From Cymodocea nodosa (lineage: Eukaryota; Streptophyta; Magnoliopsida; Alismatales; Cymodoceaceae), in assembly GCA_036874045.1 (NCBI GenBank), contig CM072347.1, forward strand, positions 8,186,501-8,250,500: 64,000 nt of DNA, in the 5' to 3' direction. Made by a program: the position numbers and the translations under genes. The notes under the pieces are model-generated. The model was not told the DNA's origin and searched no databases. It saw nothing but the letters and a program-made list of their open reading frames with translations. Positions 46,298 through 58,481 of the stretch are shown here, one piece after another. Positions within the stretch are counted from its first letter, which is position 1. Each line of letters opens with the position of its first letter.

Positions 46298-48179
46298 CTT
46301 TCCCCATACTTAACTTTTGCTAGTCCCTTAGCAAACTCATATGATCTAGTTAATAGGTCTTTCTAAAGTGCTAAAACTATTTCCTCATTTTGTATCTTCA
46401 GAATACAAAGATTATATTAATATAAAGATATTCTGTACAATTCAATAATCTAATTTAACATTGTTTTTCTTCTCCAACCTGCAAATATATTTCAAACATA
46501 TGTAAATTGCATACAAAATATATTAGCATCTCATAGGTGGTAGTTATATTATCAAATTTGTTTTTTCAAACATCTGTTATCCTAAATTTTCCAATATGAT
46601 TTCCAAAATAAATTTCAACTGCATATGAATCAAAATACAATTCAACTCATTATGATTAAAATAAGAAGAATAATGAATTGTATCTCAAATAAACAACTTC
46701 AAAAGTCTAATTATAAATTCATACTTCAATAATCATAAATAATAAAGAATATACTCGACTCGAAAGATATTTGTATCTTTACAAAACACTTTTATCTTTT
46801 CAGAACAGTATATGCATATTTTTACTTTAAAAGTTAATTTGAAAAGTTTGAATCATACAAGAGCTTTCTAGTGTATCTATGTATCGAGCTTTCAATCAAC
46901 AATCCCAAATATGATCAAGATCTTAGGTTGCCAGATTTAAAGAGACCTTTTTCAAGTCAATAATCCTTACATACCTATCTGTTCAAGTACAAAAGACTCA
47001 TGATCAAACAAATTAATAAACTCTCAAAGTTTTTCTCTTTTTTTCCTCTCTTTTTTCTTTTTCAACACAGTATATATATGTATTTCATTAATACAGATGT
47101 AATAAAACACAAATCTCATATAATCCTACTTCTACAATCTACTGAAAATTATGAATCCATATCAATAAGCTCATACTTTTTCTATAGTTTAATAAGATTT
47201 ACACATAAATCATTCTACAAGTTTAATCAATCAAATTAAATGTATCCTTGATCATATGCATTTCATTTAATCCAAAAATCAACACTTTAGCTCTTTTAGG
47301 ATTTCAAAAATTTCCTGAGTTTCAGTTAAGCATTCTGATTTGTTTTTAAAATCATGAAACTGTTAAACTCATAAAATTCAGTAAAAACATAATATACTAT
47401 ATCCAGATTTGTATTAATAGTAAAATTTTATAGCATCTTATATAAGATTCTAAATATAACATTCAGGTAGTTATAGTTCTTCAAAAAAAAAAAAAAAAAA
47501 AATTTTATAGTTACAATTATCGGAAGGTTTCAAATAAGTTTTAGAAAGCTATAGGAAATTTCAAAAAGTTACAGCAAAGTTCATAAAAAAATTTCAATTT
47601 CCATAGAAATTTACAGCATAATTCTAATTCCTCTGTTTAACAAAATTACTTAAATTTTAATCTAATTCTAATTACCTCCCCCCCATACCTACATTTTGCA
47701 TTGTCCTCAATGTAAAAGATTTATAATAAATACAGTAGATGTTAGCAGACATGAATATTGTTTCGTTAACTTAGTACCTAACTCAACAAACTTAATTCGT
47801 TGAGTTAATGAATAACTCTACGAACTATGCTTGAATGTAAATTCAAGATAAGTAATCAATTACATGCCTTGTTCTTTTGTATCTTCATTAATATCTTTTG
47901 ACTTTTGATTCCGAAAAACTTTTCATTCACAAATAAAAGTAAAAAATATATAACAAAATAACAACTAACAACAAAACATAAATTGTTAAATCAGTGTCTT
48001 GTGTGGAACCTAGGCTCCCATGCCTTTGGTGGCTCACAAGCAAGCTAGTTGGTTTCTTAGAACAGATACCAACAAATGGGATTGATATTTTGTTTTTTCC
48101 TTTTTCTTGTACGATTAATAAAATAGAAACAAAAAGTTTACTTTTTTTCTAAAAAATAAATGCAAAATACACACAACAT
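46298..48179 (-). other. 3' internal non-coding region of Athila-type element B
   Basis: On the minus strand the line ends with GGGACTAGCAAAAGTTAAGT and a G-rich polypurine tract, typical of Athila/TAT elements. A second such signature, CATTGAGGACAATGC followed by a G run, lies near 47710-47680. From about 47300 to 46440 it matches the post-pol region of copia D (33120-33990). No pol is present, so RT, RNase H and integrase are deleted between here and gag. No gene is seen. Confidence 0.75.
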
Positions 48180-48972
48180 TAAAAATACAAAATCACAATT
48201 TAAGAACATTATTGAAAAGTAGTGACAAATGGAATAAACATGTTAGTCCATTCTGACAAGTAGATTCTAATAAAGATTTAGTTGAAACATCTATGCCTTC
48301 ATAAATTATACTGATTAATTGTGCTTTACTCATTGCATGATGTGGACATTGAGTCAATAAATCTTTAAATTGTTCAAAATATTTTCAGAATGATTCTCCT
48401 TATTTTTGGCTACACATTAATATTTCCTTTTTCTTTTTAATTGTTTGATGTGTTGGATAATATTTTTCTAGAAAAATAGAGTAAAATTCAATCCATGTAG
48501 AAATTGAATTAGGCGACAAAGTATATAATCATCTCTTAGTTGTGTCTTTTAAAGCAAAAGAAATATATCTAAGTTTAATAGCATCAATACTCATGTTTGG
48601 CATTTTCATCATTTGATAGACTTCATTAAATTCTCTAAGGAAATAATAGGCATCTTCTCTTTCTAATCCATGAAAGTATGGCAATTGACTAATATAATTA
48701 GATTTCAGTTCAAACATATCTCCCTCAAAGTTTGGCAATTGAATATATGAAAGTTCATCAACTAGTTCAGGATACAAAATTTTCCTTAATGATTTTTCTA
48801 TTGGAGCAGCCATATCTTCATTCTCCTTTAAAGAAAGGTTAGCTACACCCCTAAGGATTTCATTAGGGTCCAATTTAGAAAATATTTCAATACGCTTCTG
48901 TATTGAATAATCCTATGTAGGTATTCTTACTAATTGTTTAGTGCTAGGAGAACGAGTCCATGTGCTCATAAA
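48180..48972 (-). pseudogene. gag: Athila-type gypsy Gag (element B)
   Basis: Minus-strand retrotransposon Gag. From an ATG near 48970 it reads DPNEILRGVANL, then FELKSNYISQLPYFHGLEREDAYYFLREF, AIKLRYISFALKDTTKRWLY, FLEKYYPTHQTIKKKKEI and FKDLLTQCPHHAMSKAQLI...YEGID. This order is the Gag pattern of Athila-lineage elements. Stops lie near the N-terminus, at about 48526 and at about 48400. The C-terminal part and zinc knuckle are not recognisable. Confidence 0.88.
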
Positions 48973-49935
48973 CTCTTACATAAATAAAATTGTAGAAGAT
49001 TAATTATATACTAGTCTGAAGCTTTGTTTCAATAAATAGTTGTTGACGGATGAAGTTGAATCAATTGTTTCTCCTTCTAGTTTCCCAACGAATTCTCTTT
49101 CCTCTTCTCAATTGCTAGTAACTAGAAAATAATATTTTGTTCTATATTTATAATGCACATCCATAATGCAAATGAATCTCGTTACAAGAACGTATCTTGT
49201 AACGTGTAGTATGGTTCCTATTTTTATGGATATATATTCCACTTCTCATTTCAAATTTTAGTAACCACTAAACCCATGAAGTTTCGTTCATGAAGAAAAG
49301 AATAACTGTTAAGCTAACTCCACGAACTAACCTCATTAAGTTACAGCTAACTCAATGGCCTATCTTCGTCTTCTATTTGCTAACTCCATGGATTAACTTC
49401 ATTGAGTTACAAATAACTCAACGAAGTGACCTTATATTTTATTTTTGACTTCGTGAAGTTAAGGTTAACTCTACAAACTAACTTCATTAAGTTAACACTT
49501 AGCAAATTTTCCTAAAAAAACTTGCTTCTCATCTTAACTTCTATATTTTTTTTTCATGCATTTTATCAACTTAAGTAAAGTTAAATACATTACATTAATG
49601 CAATGTTCCAATTTAAATTCATTTAAATCTGAACATTATATGCATATTTAACTTACAATTCATTTCCTGTTATGCAGAAATTAAATTTTACTTTTCAATG
49701 TGTAGATATCTTCAAACATTATCAAATCATCGTGCATTTAACCACGTCATTCATAAAATTTTAAAACTTTGTCCTTCAAAGCTTAAAATAAGTCTTCAAT
49801 ATAGTTCTCAATTAAATCATTCATTCACAATCACACATATTCAGAAACATTTGAAGTTCAAACATTAATATATATATTGTTTATAGTACATTCAGTCATA
49901 TATTTTTTTTTTTCAATACAAGTAGATGAATAATA
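48973..49935. other. LTR-like region between Athila gag and element L
   Basis: No gene is seen. The part 49290-49500 has the module vocabulary (CTAACTCCACGAACTAAC, GAGTTACAAATAACTCAACG), so it is probably a decayed LTR or leader, either B's 5' LTR or L's 3' LTR. I find no clean TG...CA terminus or primer-binding site. A TA-rich, T-rich stretch fills 49500-49935. Confidence 0.45.
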
Positions 49936-52015
49936 CATTTAATCCTTCTTCCTTAGTTCATCTACTTCCTTTTGGAGCTATTCTAGTTGTTGTTCTAGTT
50001 GAATAATTCATTCTACAACTACTGTAAATTTTCTAGAAGGTACAACAATCCTAGTAGCAGTAGTTGCAACATTATAATTTCTATACTCCTTCACAGAAAT
50101 GGTTCTAGATCTTATCTTCTTGGATGTCCATTTCGTGAAGTCTATTCCTTCCACCATTAGTATTGGTATCAAGTCCCCATAAAATAGTTTCTTCTTTGTA
50201 GATTTGATCTTTAATAGGAAGACTTGACACCAATTAACTTGAATTTTATTTACAACTGCATACGTGACCCATTTGACAAATTGACTCATTCTATATCATG
50301 GTCATGCCTCTGATAGATAGTTTTTACTAAAATGTTTGCCACCATATGTTCCCTTCCATTTAAATACTTTAGTCTATTCAATAGTGGCACACTAGGGTCG
50401 ATGGCCAAACATTCCTTGATTTCTTGGTCTGTCCATTCAATTGTAGTTGTATCTTCAAGAATTTCAATTCCCTCATTTTTCAGTCCAAAAATGTTGTGGA
50501 GAAGCTTAGGTGTTATCTGAATATTAACTTCCTCCACATTTGAGATTAATTTTCCTTCTTCTTCCCTTAGGTTTGCATAAAAATTGGGCACTAAATTTTC
50601 ATAAACTACATGCCCTTTTGCTTTTGGAATAAATTGCAGTAGGCATTGGAATTCAAATAATTCTTTAACATTATCCATTCTAGTCCAATCTACTAGCCTA
50701 CTATAAATTATATTGTACCCCTTTATTTCTTGATACTTATCATAAGCTTCCTAACTCTAGAAATGAATTTCATTCAGAATAGTTGCTTCAGACAGGTTAG
50801 GAATTTGGATTTGTTGCTCCATTGGTGTTTGTTCCTGAATTTCTTCTTCAATTTGCTGAGCTTGTTGTTATATTTGTTGTTGAAGATAATTTAGAGATTC
50901 CTGCCTTTAGCTCTAAATTGTGGTGTAGAGCCTATAGAACTTTCCACACTTCTCTCTTGTATTTTCTCCATAAGTTGCTAAAAAGTATCATTCTCTTCAA
51001 TGGAATCTGTCAAATATTTCTCTTTGTTCAGCTTCCTGCTTAGCTTTTTCCTTTTCTTTTTCCTCCTCACTACCAATCTGCATTGTTACTATTCTTTCTT
51101 ATTCATTGGCAGATTGGGATGGAGTCTCAGGCATAGCATTTTCTACCCTAACTTCAATTTCCAATTCTTCAAGCTACAAACAAATTTTAGCCTGTTTTTC
51201 TTCTCTTCTTTGCTCCTACTCTTGATCTTCTTCTTCTTTTGATAGCAAATCTACAAAAATGGGCTCTTTATGTCCAACTATAGATATTACAGGCTCAGAT
51301 TTAATTTCTTCTTGAGCCTTAGTCATTATTTCTTTTCCTTTTCTTCTTCTTAACAGTTGTGTCTGCTCTTCTTCTTCTTCTTCTTCTTCAAATAACAAAT
51401 CAACAAAAAGAGGCTCTTTAGGCACTCGAGCCACAAGTTCTGGTTCTTCTTGTTTTACTACTTCCTCTATATTTATTGATCTCGAAGGACCAACTTCAAC
51501 TTCTCTTGCAATTGGTGTTGCTGATGCTGTTGTAATCTAACTTTTATTTTTGCTTGTACTCTTTCTTGGATCCTTCTCCTCTGGATTCCATCAAATAGAA
51601 TAAGTGCTTTAACTCTTGCTAAGGCTTCATAAGCACTTTTGTCTTTGCAAAGTTTAATTAACTCTTCTAATTCTTTTTCCTCCTCCTTAGATCCTAGACC
51701 TACCATTACAACTTTTTCTCCTTGTTGTGGTTGGTATGAAGGTTTCGGCTATTGCTCTTCTACTGCAAACACTTCTGTTTGCCCTCTTAGTTGTTGTTGA
51801 TGTGAAGGTTCTGGTTGTTGCTCTTGTTCTTCAAATATTACAACCTGTTCTTGTTCTTATTGAATAGTCGCTTCTACAGCTATCTTTCTAATAAACCATA
51901 GTTGTGATTTCCTTCTTATGAGTTCTAGAGCAACTTCATTGTTTGGCCTGATTTTACTTTTTCTATTGATGGTTGTTTCTATAGCTACACATATTCTTGT
52001 TTCCATTATTGTAGG
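49936..52015 (-). pseudogene. envelope-position third ORF of copia element L
   Basis: Minus strand, cut at 52015 by the 5' LTR of K, with the upstream part presumably beyond 64000. A Glu/Gln-rich N-terminal region (with GAA-type microsatellite runs near 51360-51390) leads to the conserved domain: ELFEFQCLLQFIPKAKGHVV, NFYANLREEEGK, LLHNIFGLKNEG, HMVANILVKTIYQRHDHD, WVTYAVVNKIQVNWCQVF and KLFYGDLIPIL. A coiled coil (LEQQLE, LQKEVDELRKKD) ends at a TAA near 49941. There are frameshifts at about 50288 and in the acidic region, plus several stops. It is the best preserved copy of this domain besides K's and differs clearly in sequence, so it is a third subfamily. Confidence 0.8.
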
Positions 52016-53209
52016 TGTTAGGTATTTAATTTTGATGATATATGCTTTATTAACGTTTTTAAATAAGTCTACATAATATTCTCTAAGTATACTAGTTAAC
52101 AAATTATCGGAAAGTTTCATTTTTATGTCAGATAAATTAAAGATTTCCGAAGAGTTAGATTTGCAATAGTTAAACTTTCGGATAGTTAACGTTTCATTTT
52201 TGTCGAATACTTTATATTAAAAACTCATATAGTTAAGTTATCTGCACGTGTGTTTTTAATGTTTTAAGTTGTCACGTGTTTTCCATGTGCATTCGGTAAT
52301 GAAAAATTGAATAGTTAGATAATTGTTCGAGTTTTTATACGCATGGATAGATAACTGTTCAAGTTTTATAAAAGAACTAACGAATAGATAAGTTTCCTTG
52401 TTTAGTCATGTGTTTTGTAGGTGCAAAAACTCGAAGAGTTACAAATAAGTGTTCAAGTTTTTACAGGACTTAAAAGATAAGTGTTCGACTAAATCGAAGA
52501 CTTAGAAGATATTCTACAAGACTCCAGGAAGATAAAAGTCTCGATATATCTACGAGTAGAAATCATGGAAATTCAAAATGATTATAGAGAAAGTGGAAAC
52601 TCAAAAAGAAAGTAATTTGGATTAAAGAGAAAATTAGTACGTGGATTATAGATTAAGTGGATGAACATGCTAAACGTGAAAGACAACAGAGTTCGACTAC
52701 AAATAGAGAGTATGAACTACATTACAACAGGGGATCCCAATCTCAAAAACCAAGTCTAAATTTTCAATCTGGATCCCTAACTGAAAAGTTAAGTTTGAAT
52801 ATTCATATTCTGAAAAATTCTCCAACATTAGAAGAAGTTTGAAATTCCAAGCAATTTCAGAAAAGGAGCTGCAAACGCAAGAAGTCTGGAAATTCGACAA
52901 TTGGAGAAGAAGAGATATAGAAGCTAAGCAAAGAGAAAAAAAGAAGCTGTGTGCATAAAGATCAGGTTTTATACAATTCAAAATTAGTTTTGAATAAGAG
53001 CTTTGTTTTCCTATTTGAATTGTATATCGAACATTACTGTATCAAAACCGTCAAGAAGGAAATTGAGCTGAAAAGATATTGTAAATTTTGTCTTGAAATA
53101 AAAGAATAGAATTTCATTTACGAGTATTTTGTGCTCTTGTTTTATCCGCTAGTATTTAATTACTAAAGACATAATTCACCCCCCCTCTTATAATACATAC
53201 GATCCTACA
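52016..53209 (+). repeat. 5' LTR of copia element K (1.19 kb)
   Basis: Begins TGTTAGGTATTTAATT and ends ATACGATCCTACA, directly followed by a primer-binding site. GTAGG (52011-52015) is the likely target site. Over the ~485 bases that can be compared with the 3' LTR I count about two dozen differences, nearly all transitions, plus a small tandem duplication in the 3' copy. CTCGAAGAGTTA/GTTCGAG modules and CACGTG sites (about 52243, 52271) are present. Confidence 0.93.
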
Positions 53210-53362
53210 ACTGGTATCAGAGCTATTTTTCACTTATTTTTGTCAGATTTACTACGCTTTGCTATAATTGGTATCAGAGCATTATTATCATAATTAAGAG
53301 CTTTTATTTCTCTATTTAGGAATCGATTTTTCCTATCATTTTCTTAGGATTATCTATTTAAA
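53210..53362 (+). promoter_or_regulatory. leader of K with two primer-binding-site copies
   Basis: TGGTATCAGAGC, complementary to the 3' end of initiator tRNA-Met, occurs at 53212-53223, two bases after the LTR. It occurs again at 53269-53280, 57 bases downstream. The first is correctly placed for minus-strand priming. The leader leads to the gag ATG at 53363. Confidence 0.88.
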
Positions 53363-55372
53363 ATGGATAATACTGAAATCTTAGTTATGACTGAAGGACA
53401 GACCACTAATTGTCCTCCTATGTTCGAAGGTAGCAATTATGGCTACTGGAAATATAGGATAAAAGTATTCTTTCAGTCAATCGATTTCAAATTATGACAT
53501 ATAATTAGCAATCCTATAGTGTTAGTTACGACTCCATATGATACTCGGACTTTTGATGAAAAGGAGTGAATGACACTGAATGCTAAAGGTTTAAACATCT
53601 TGTTTTGTGCTTTATCTCATGATCAATTTAATAAAGTTTCTGCATATCAAACTGCATATGAGATATGGCATGCATTAGAAGTTGCCAACGAAGGTACTAA
53701 CCAGGTCAAGGAATCTAAGATTAATATGTTAGTACATAAATATGAGCTTTTTAAAATGCACGAAAATGAATGTATCTCTGACATGTTTTCCCGTTTTCTT
53801 GAGATTGTAAATTCATTAAAATCTTTAGGCAAGAAATTTGAGGAAAAAGACTTGGTAAGAAAGATCCTTAAATTTTTAACTAAAATTTGGGCTCAAAAGA
53901 CAACATCTATTGAAGAGTCCAAAGACTTAAATACATATACTCTCGATGATCTCATAGGAAATTTGAAAGCCTATGAAGTATAACATTTAGATCCAAAAGG
54001 GAAAAATCCTAGAAGGGATTTGGCTTTTGAGGCTGATAAATCTTAGAAGTCACTAGTGATTCTAACGATGATTTACTGTTGTTGACCAGAAAATTTAGAA
54101 ATCTGTTGAAGAAACGTAGGAACTTCAGGTCAACAAAGACATCTTAAGATATGGAGAAGAAGTCATTCACGAAAGACAAAATCATATGCTACAAGTGCAA
54201 TAGACCGGGTCACTTTCAAACTGATTGTCTACTCAACAAAGATAAGAAGAATTCGAGGAGGAATTTTAGGAGTAAGAAATTTAGAAAGAGAATGGCACTT
54301 AAAGTGACATGGGATGACTCTTCAGCTTCACAAAGTGAAAAAACAAAGGATTCAACATTAGACAATGAATCCTCATCAACATCATATTTAGAAGAAAATC
54401 TGGCAAATGTATGCTTCATGGCAAAATCCAATGAGGTATCCTTTGATCAAAATGCTAACTTTGATAGTTTTGATGGATTACTTGTTGAATGCAATAGACT
54501 GGCCAAAAAATATAAGAAAGTAAACATAGAAGGAAAGAACACTAGGAAAATGCTAAATAAATCTAAAAATAAGGTTGATTTTCTGAACTCTACATTGAAT
54601 AAATTTAAAGAAGAAAATTAAAGGCATGCATAGGAAATTTTAAAGTTTACTGCAATAGAAACAAAATTGCATGCTAGTTGTGAAAATTTAATTACTAATA
54701 AGAAGAAAATGATTTGTGAAATTGAAAAACTAGAACTGACTATTACTGATTTAAATTCAGAAATTGATATGCTAAAAATTAAGATTTGCGATCAAAAGGC
54801 TATATTAAGTAAATGGAATAATAGTCAAACTATAACAAATGAACTTAGTAGTAAAATATCAAATATAGAAAAACATGGTATTGGTTTACACGATGCATCT
54901 TCTGAAAATTATATATTGCATGATGGTACTGCTAAAAATAATGTCTTTATTTCCAATACTAAGAATAGTAAGAGAAAAACTATTCTGTGTGTAATTAAAA
55001 AGGGAGAAAAATATGTGCAAGTTGATAAAATGTAGCATATAAATGATAGCACATGATGCAAGAATGTCAAAAGAAATTTTCAGAAAAATCAAGCTAAGTC
55101 ATTTGAGAATCTTAATATTCTTGATCAATTTTCTTCATATTTAAAGAATATCGGATATTGGAAATCAAATAATGTTAGAAATGAAAATTCCAACTCTGGT
55201 TTACATAGAGATAAATGTTCTGATAATTATAACACTAAGAGAAAGAAACGAAAAAATAATTATCAGAAAATAGATAAGTTGAAGTCTAAAAATATGGATT
55301 ATTTTCATATGACTCTCTCTAAAATTCTTGGACCCACTCAAAAATGGGTTCCAAGAGATAAAATCTCTTTTT
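53363..55372 (+). pseudogene. gag: copia (SIRE-type) Gag (element K)
   Basis: Gag from ATG 53363. It has the UBN2-like N-terminal part (MFEGSNYGYWKYRI, ALSHDQFNKVSAYQ, ALEVANEGTNQVKE, KYELFKMHENECISDMF), a CCHC zinc knuckle with all ligands (CYKCNRPGHFQTDC, about 54190), an acidic Ser-rich linker and a long helical region. The end is KILGPTQKWVPRDKISF then TGA (55370-55372). Stops occur at 53496-53498 (Trp of KLWH to TGA), 53567, 53981 and later ones, and a frameshift near 54000-54150. It diverges clearly from F and G Gag, so K is a separate SIRE-type subfamily. Protease codons resume just downstream in a different frame, unlike element G. Confidence 0.88.
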
Positions 55373-55382
55373 GACTATTTTG

Positions 55383-58300
55383 TAGGTACACAAATCAAAA
55401 TGGATAATAGATAGTGGAGCATCTAACCACATAACTAGAGATATACGATTACTTACAGAAATAACAAAGACCAAGAATGGACAAGTTACCATTGGAAATA
55501 AAAGCAAAACAAATATCCTTGGGTCTGGCAAGGTTCAGGTAACTAAGAAATGCTTTATAAATGATGTCTTATTAGTGGAAAACTTAGGTTTTAATTTATT
55601 GAGTGTTCCTGTTTTAATGAAGTTTTATAGAGTAATTTTTGAAAAAGATTCCTGTAAAATTATGGACATGTCTACAAACGAAATTTTATTCACTACATAC
55701 AAGAAAGGATCCGTTTGTATTCTGAATTTGCCTTCTGATATTATTAAAGACAATGCTTGCTTAATTGCAAAAACAGATGAAGTTATTTTATGGCATAGAA
55801 GGCTAGGACACTCAAATTTAAAATTATTACAAAAGCTGTCTAAAAAGAATCTAGTTAGAGGTTTACCTAGTATTAAGTACTCGAAAGAGTTTATGTGTGA
55901 TGCATGTCAACTAGGTAAATTACATAAAACATCCTTTAAAAGTTTAAATGAAATAACAAGCAAAAGAGTATTAGAACTAGTGCATATGGATTTATTTGGA
56001 CCTACTAGGACAACCAGTCTAGGAGGTAAACATTATGTTTTTGTACTAGTTGATGACTATTCTCGATTTACTTGGGTCTATTTTCTAGCTAATAAAACTG
56101 AAGTCTTTGAAATATTTAAGATATTCTGTAATAAAGTTCAGAATGAGCAAAATGTTAGAATTCAAAAACTTAGAAGTGATCATGGTACAAAATTTGATAA
56201 TGATCAAATGGACACCTTTTGTGAAGAATTAGACATAGATCATAGGTACTTATTTCCAAGAGCTCCTTCACAAAATGAGATAGTAGAACGTAAAAATAGA
56301 TCACTTCAGGAAATGTCCAGAACCATGTTAAATGAGAATAAGTTACCCCTATTTCTCTAGGCAGAAGCAGTTCATACAGCATGCTTTGTTATAAATAGAG
56401 TACATCTAAGACCAATTTTATATAAAACTCCTTATGAGATATGGTATAATAGGGTTCCCAAAATAAGTTATTTAAAACCCTTTGGTTGTAAGTGTTTTCT
56501 TTTAAACACTAAGGAACGAAGAGACAAATTTAAAGCCAAATCATATGAAGGTATTTTTGTTGGTTATTACATTAGAAGTAAAGCATATAGAGTTTATAAT
56601 AAATCAACAAAAACCATTGAGGAAACTCTACATGTAAAATTTCATAAAAATTCTCATTTGGATGTTAGACATGCTGAAAACTTTGATACAGAAATTCTGC
56701 CAGAAATGGCATCAAATGATGTTGACAGAGAAATTGAGAGATTATCTAACAGAATAAGAAATATAAACTTAAATGATGAAAATATAGAAGAAAATAATGT
56801 CATACCTATAGAAAATATGAAACAACATAGAAATTGGCATTATGCTTCATCTCATCCTACCGATCAGATAATAGGCAAACCTAATCAAGGAGTTAGGACT
56901 AGGTCATTAGTAGTCAACATCTATGGTGCTTATTCATTTGTTTCTTTACTAGAACCTAAGAAAATTGAAGATGCCTTAGACGATGAATTTTGGTATTTAG
57001 CTATGCAGGATGAGCTAAATCAATTTATAAGAAATGAGGTATGGGATTTTGTTCCACCACTTGAAAATCAGTCCATAATTGGAACAAGGTGGGTATTTAG
57101 AAACAAAGTAGATCAAGATGGACATATAGTTAAAAATAAAGCTAGATTAGTTGATCAAGGTTACAAGCAAGAGGAAGGAATTGACTATGATGAAACATTT
57201 GCTCCTGTTGCTAGACTAGAATCAATACGAATTTTGTTAGCTTATGCTTGTTATATGGATTTCAAATTATATCAAATGGATGTTAAGACTGCTTTTTTAA
57301 ATGGATATATAAAAGAAGAAGTGTATGTAAAAAAACCTCCAAGTTTTGAAGATTCAAAACATCCTAAGTATGTTTATAAGCTTAAGAAGGCACTATATGG
57401 CCTTAAACAAGCTCCTATATCTTGGTACGAGAGATTATCTAAATTCCTTATGAAAAAAGGGTATTCTATGGGAAAGGCAAATCACACTCTTTTTATCATG
57501 AAGATCGAAAAAGATATATTGGCAGTTCAAATCTATGTAGATGACATCATATTTGGAGCAACAAATGATAAATTAGTTGAGTCCTTTTCGAAAGACATGA
57601 CTAATCAATTTGAAATGAGTATGATGGGTGAACTATCATTTTTTCTAGGCTTACAAATTAAGCAATTAGATTAGGGTACTTTTATTTCATAAGAAAAATA
57701 TACTCAAGATTTATTAAAGAGGTTTGGTTTAGACAACACTAAAACAAAGAATACACCAATGAGTACTATCACCAAGTTGGATAAAGATGACTCTAGAAAA
57801 ACTGTAGATGTAAAACAATATAGAAGTATGATTGGTTCATTACTTTATTTAACAGCTAGTTGACCAGATATTATGTATAGTGTGTGTACTTGTGCTAGAT
57901 ATCAATCTAATCCTAAGGAATCACACCTACTTGCTGTTAAACGAATTTTTAAATATCTATTAGGAACCATCAATTTCGGATTGTTTTACTTTAAACATAG
58001 TTCTTTAAACTTAGTAGGTTATAGTGATGCTGATTTTGCAGGATGTAAGTCTGAAAGAAAAAACATCAGTGGCACTTGTCAATTATTAGGAAATTCTTTA
58101 GTGTCATGGTTTAGCAAAAAACAAATTTGTGTAGCATTATCTACAACTGAAGCTGAATATATAGCTGCTGCACTTTGCTATGCTCAAATCCTGTGGATCA
58201 AACAAACTTTAAAAGATTTTAATTTAGACTATGAACCAACTAAGATTTTCTGTGATAGTTCTGCAATAAGTTTATCTAAAAATCCTGTCTTACATTTACG

Positions 58301-58481
58301 AGCAAAACATATAGAAGTTCGACATCATTTTCTAAGGGATAATGTTATAAAAGGAAAAATAATATTAAATTTTGTTCCTACCACAGAATAATTAGCAGAA
58401 CTATTTACAAAACCCTTAGATGAAAATACTTTTTCAAAATTACGATAAGAACTTGGTATCTATAGGTTATCTGATATTTAA
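55383..58481 (+). pseudogene. pol: copia (SIRE-type) pol, protease to RNase H (element K)
   Basis: The most complete pol in the window, in a single frame of about 1030 codons. Protease WIIDSGASNHIT (DSGAS at 55410-55424) is intact. The integrase zinc domain (LWHRRLGHSNLKLLQKL, CDACQLGKLHKTSF), core (VHMDLFGPT, LRSDHGTKFDN, IVERKN) and C-terminal [13 protein letters not shown] follow. RT has [33 protein letters not shown] and YVDD at 57534-57545. RNase H has YSDADFAG and ALSTTEAEYIAAA. Six in-frame stops are seen: 56358, 57672, 57690, 57861, 58389 and 58446. Those at 56358 and 57861 fit Trp-to-TAG and Arg-to-TGA decay. No frameshift is present and all catalytic motifs survive, so it is a recently dead copy. 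Confidence 0.94.

Noticed and set aside
47000-47239. 79-codon plus-strand frame in the B internal region
   Set aside because: Hydrophobic AT-rich frame antisense to the element, with no counterpart in the homologous region of D.
48973-49935. A clean 5' LTR for element B
   Set aside because: Modules are present but no TG...CA termini, primer-binding site or target duplication could be found, so I left it as LTR-like.
50822-51242. Plus-strand frames opposite the third ORF of L
   Set aside because: Antisense shadows of the Glu/Gln-rich coding region; T-rich composition explains the Phe/Leu-rich peptides.
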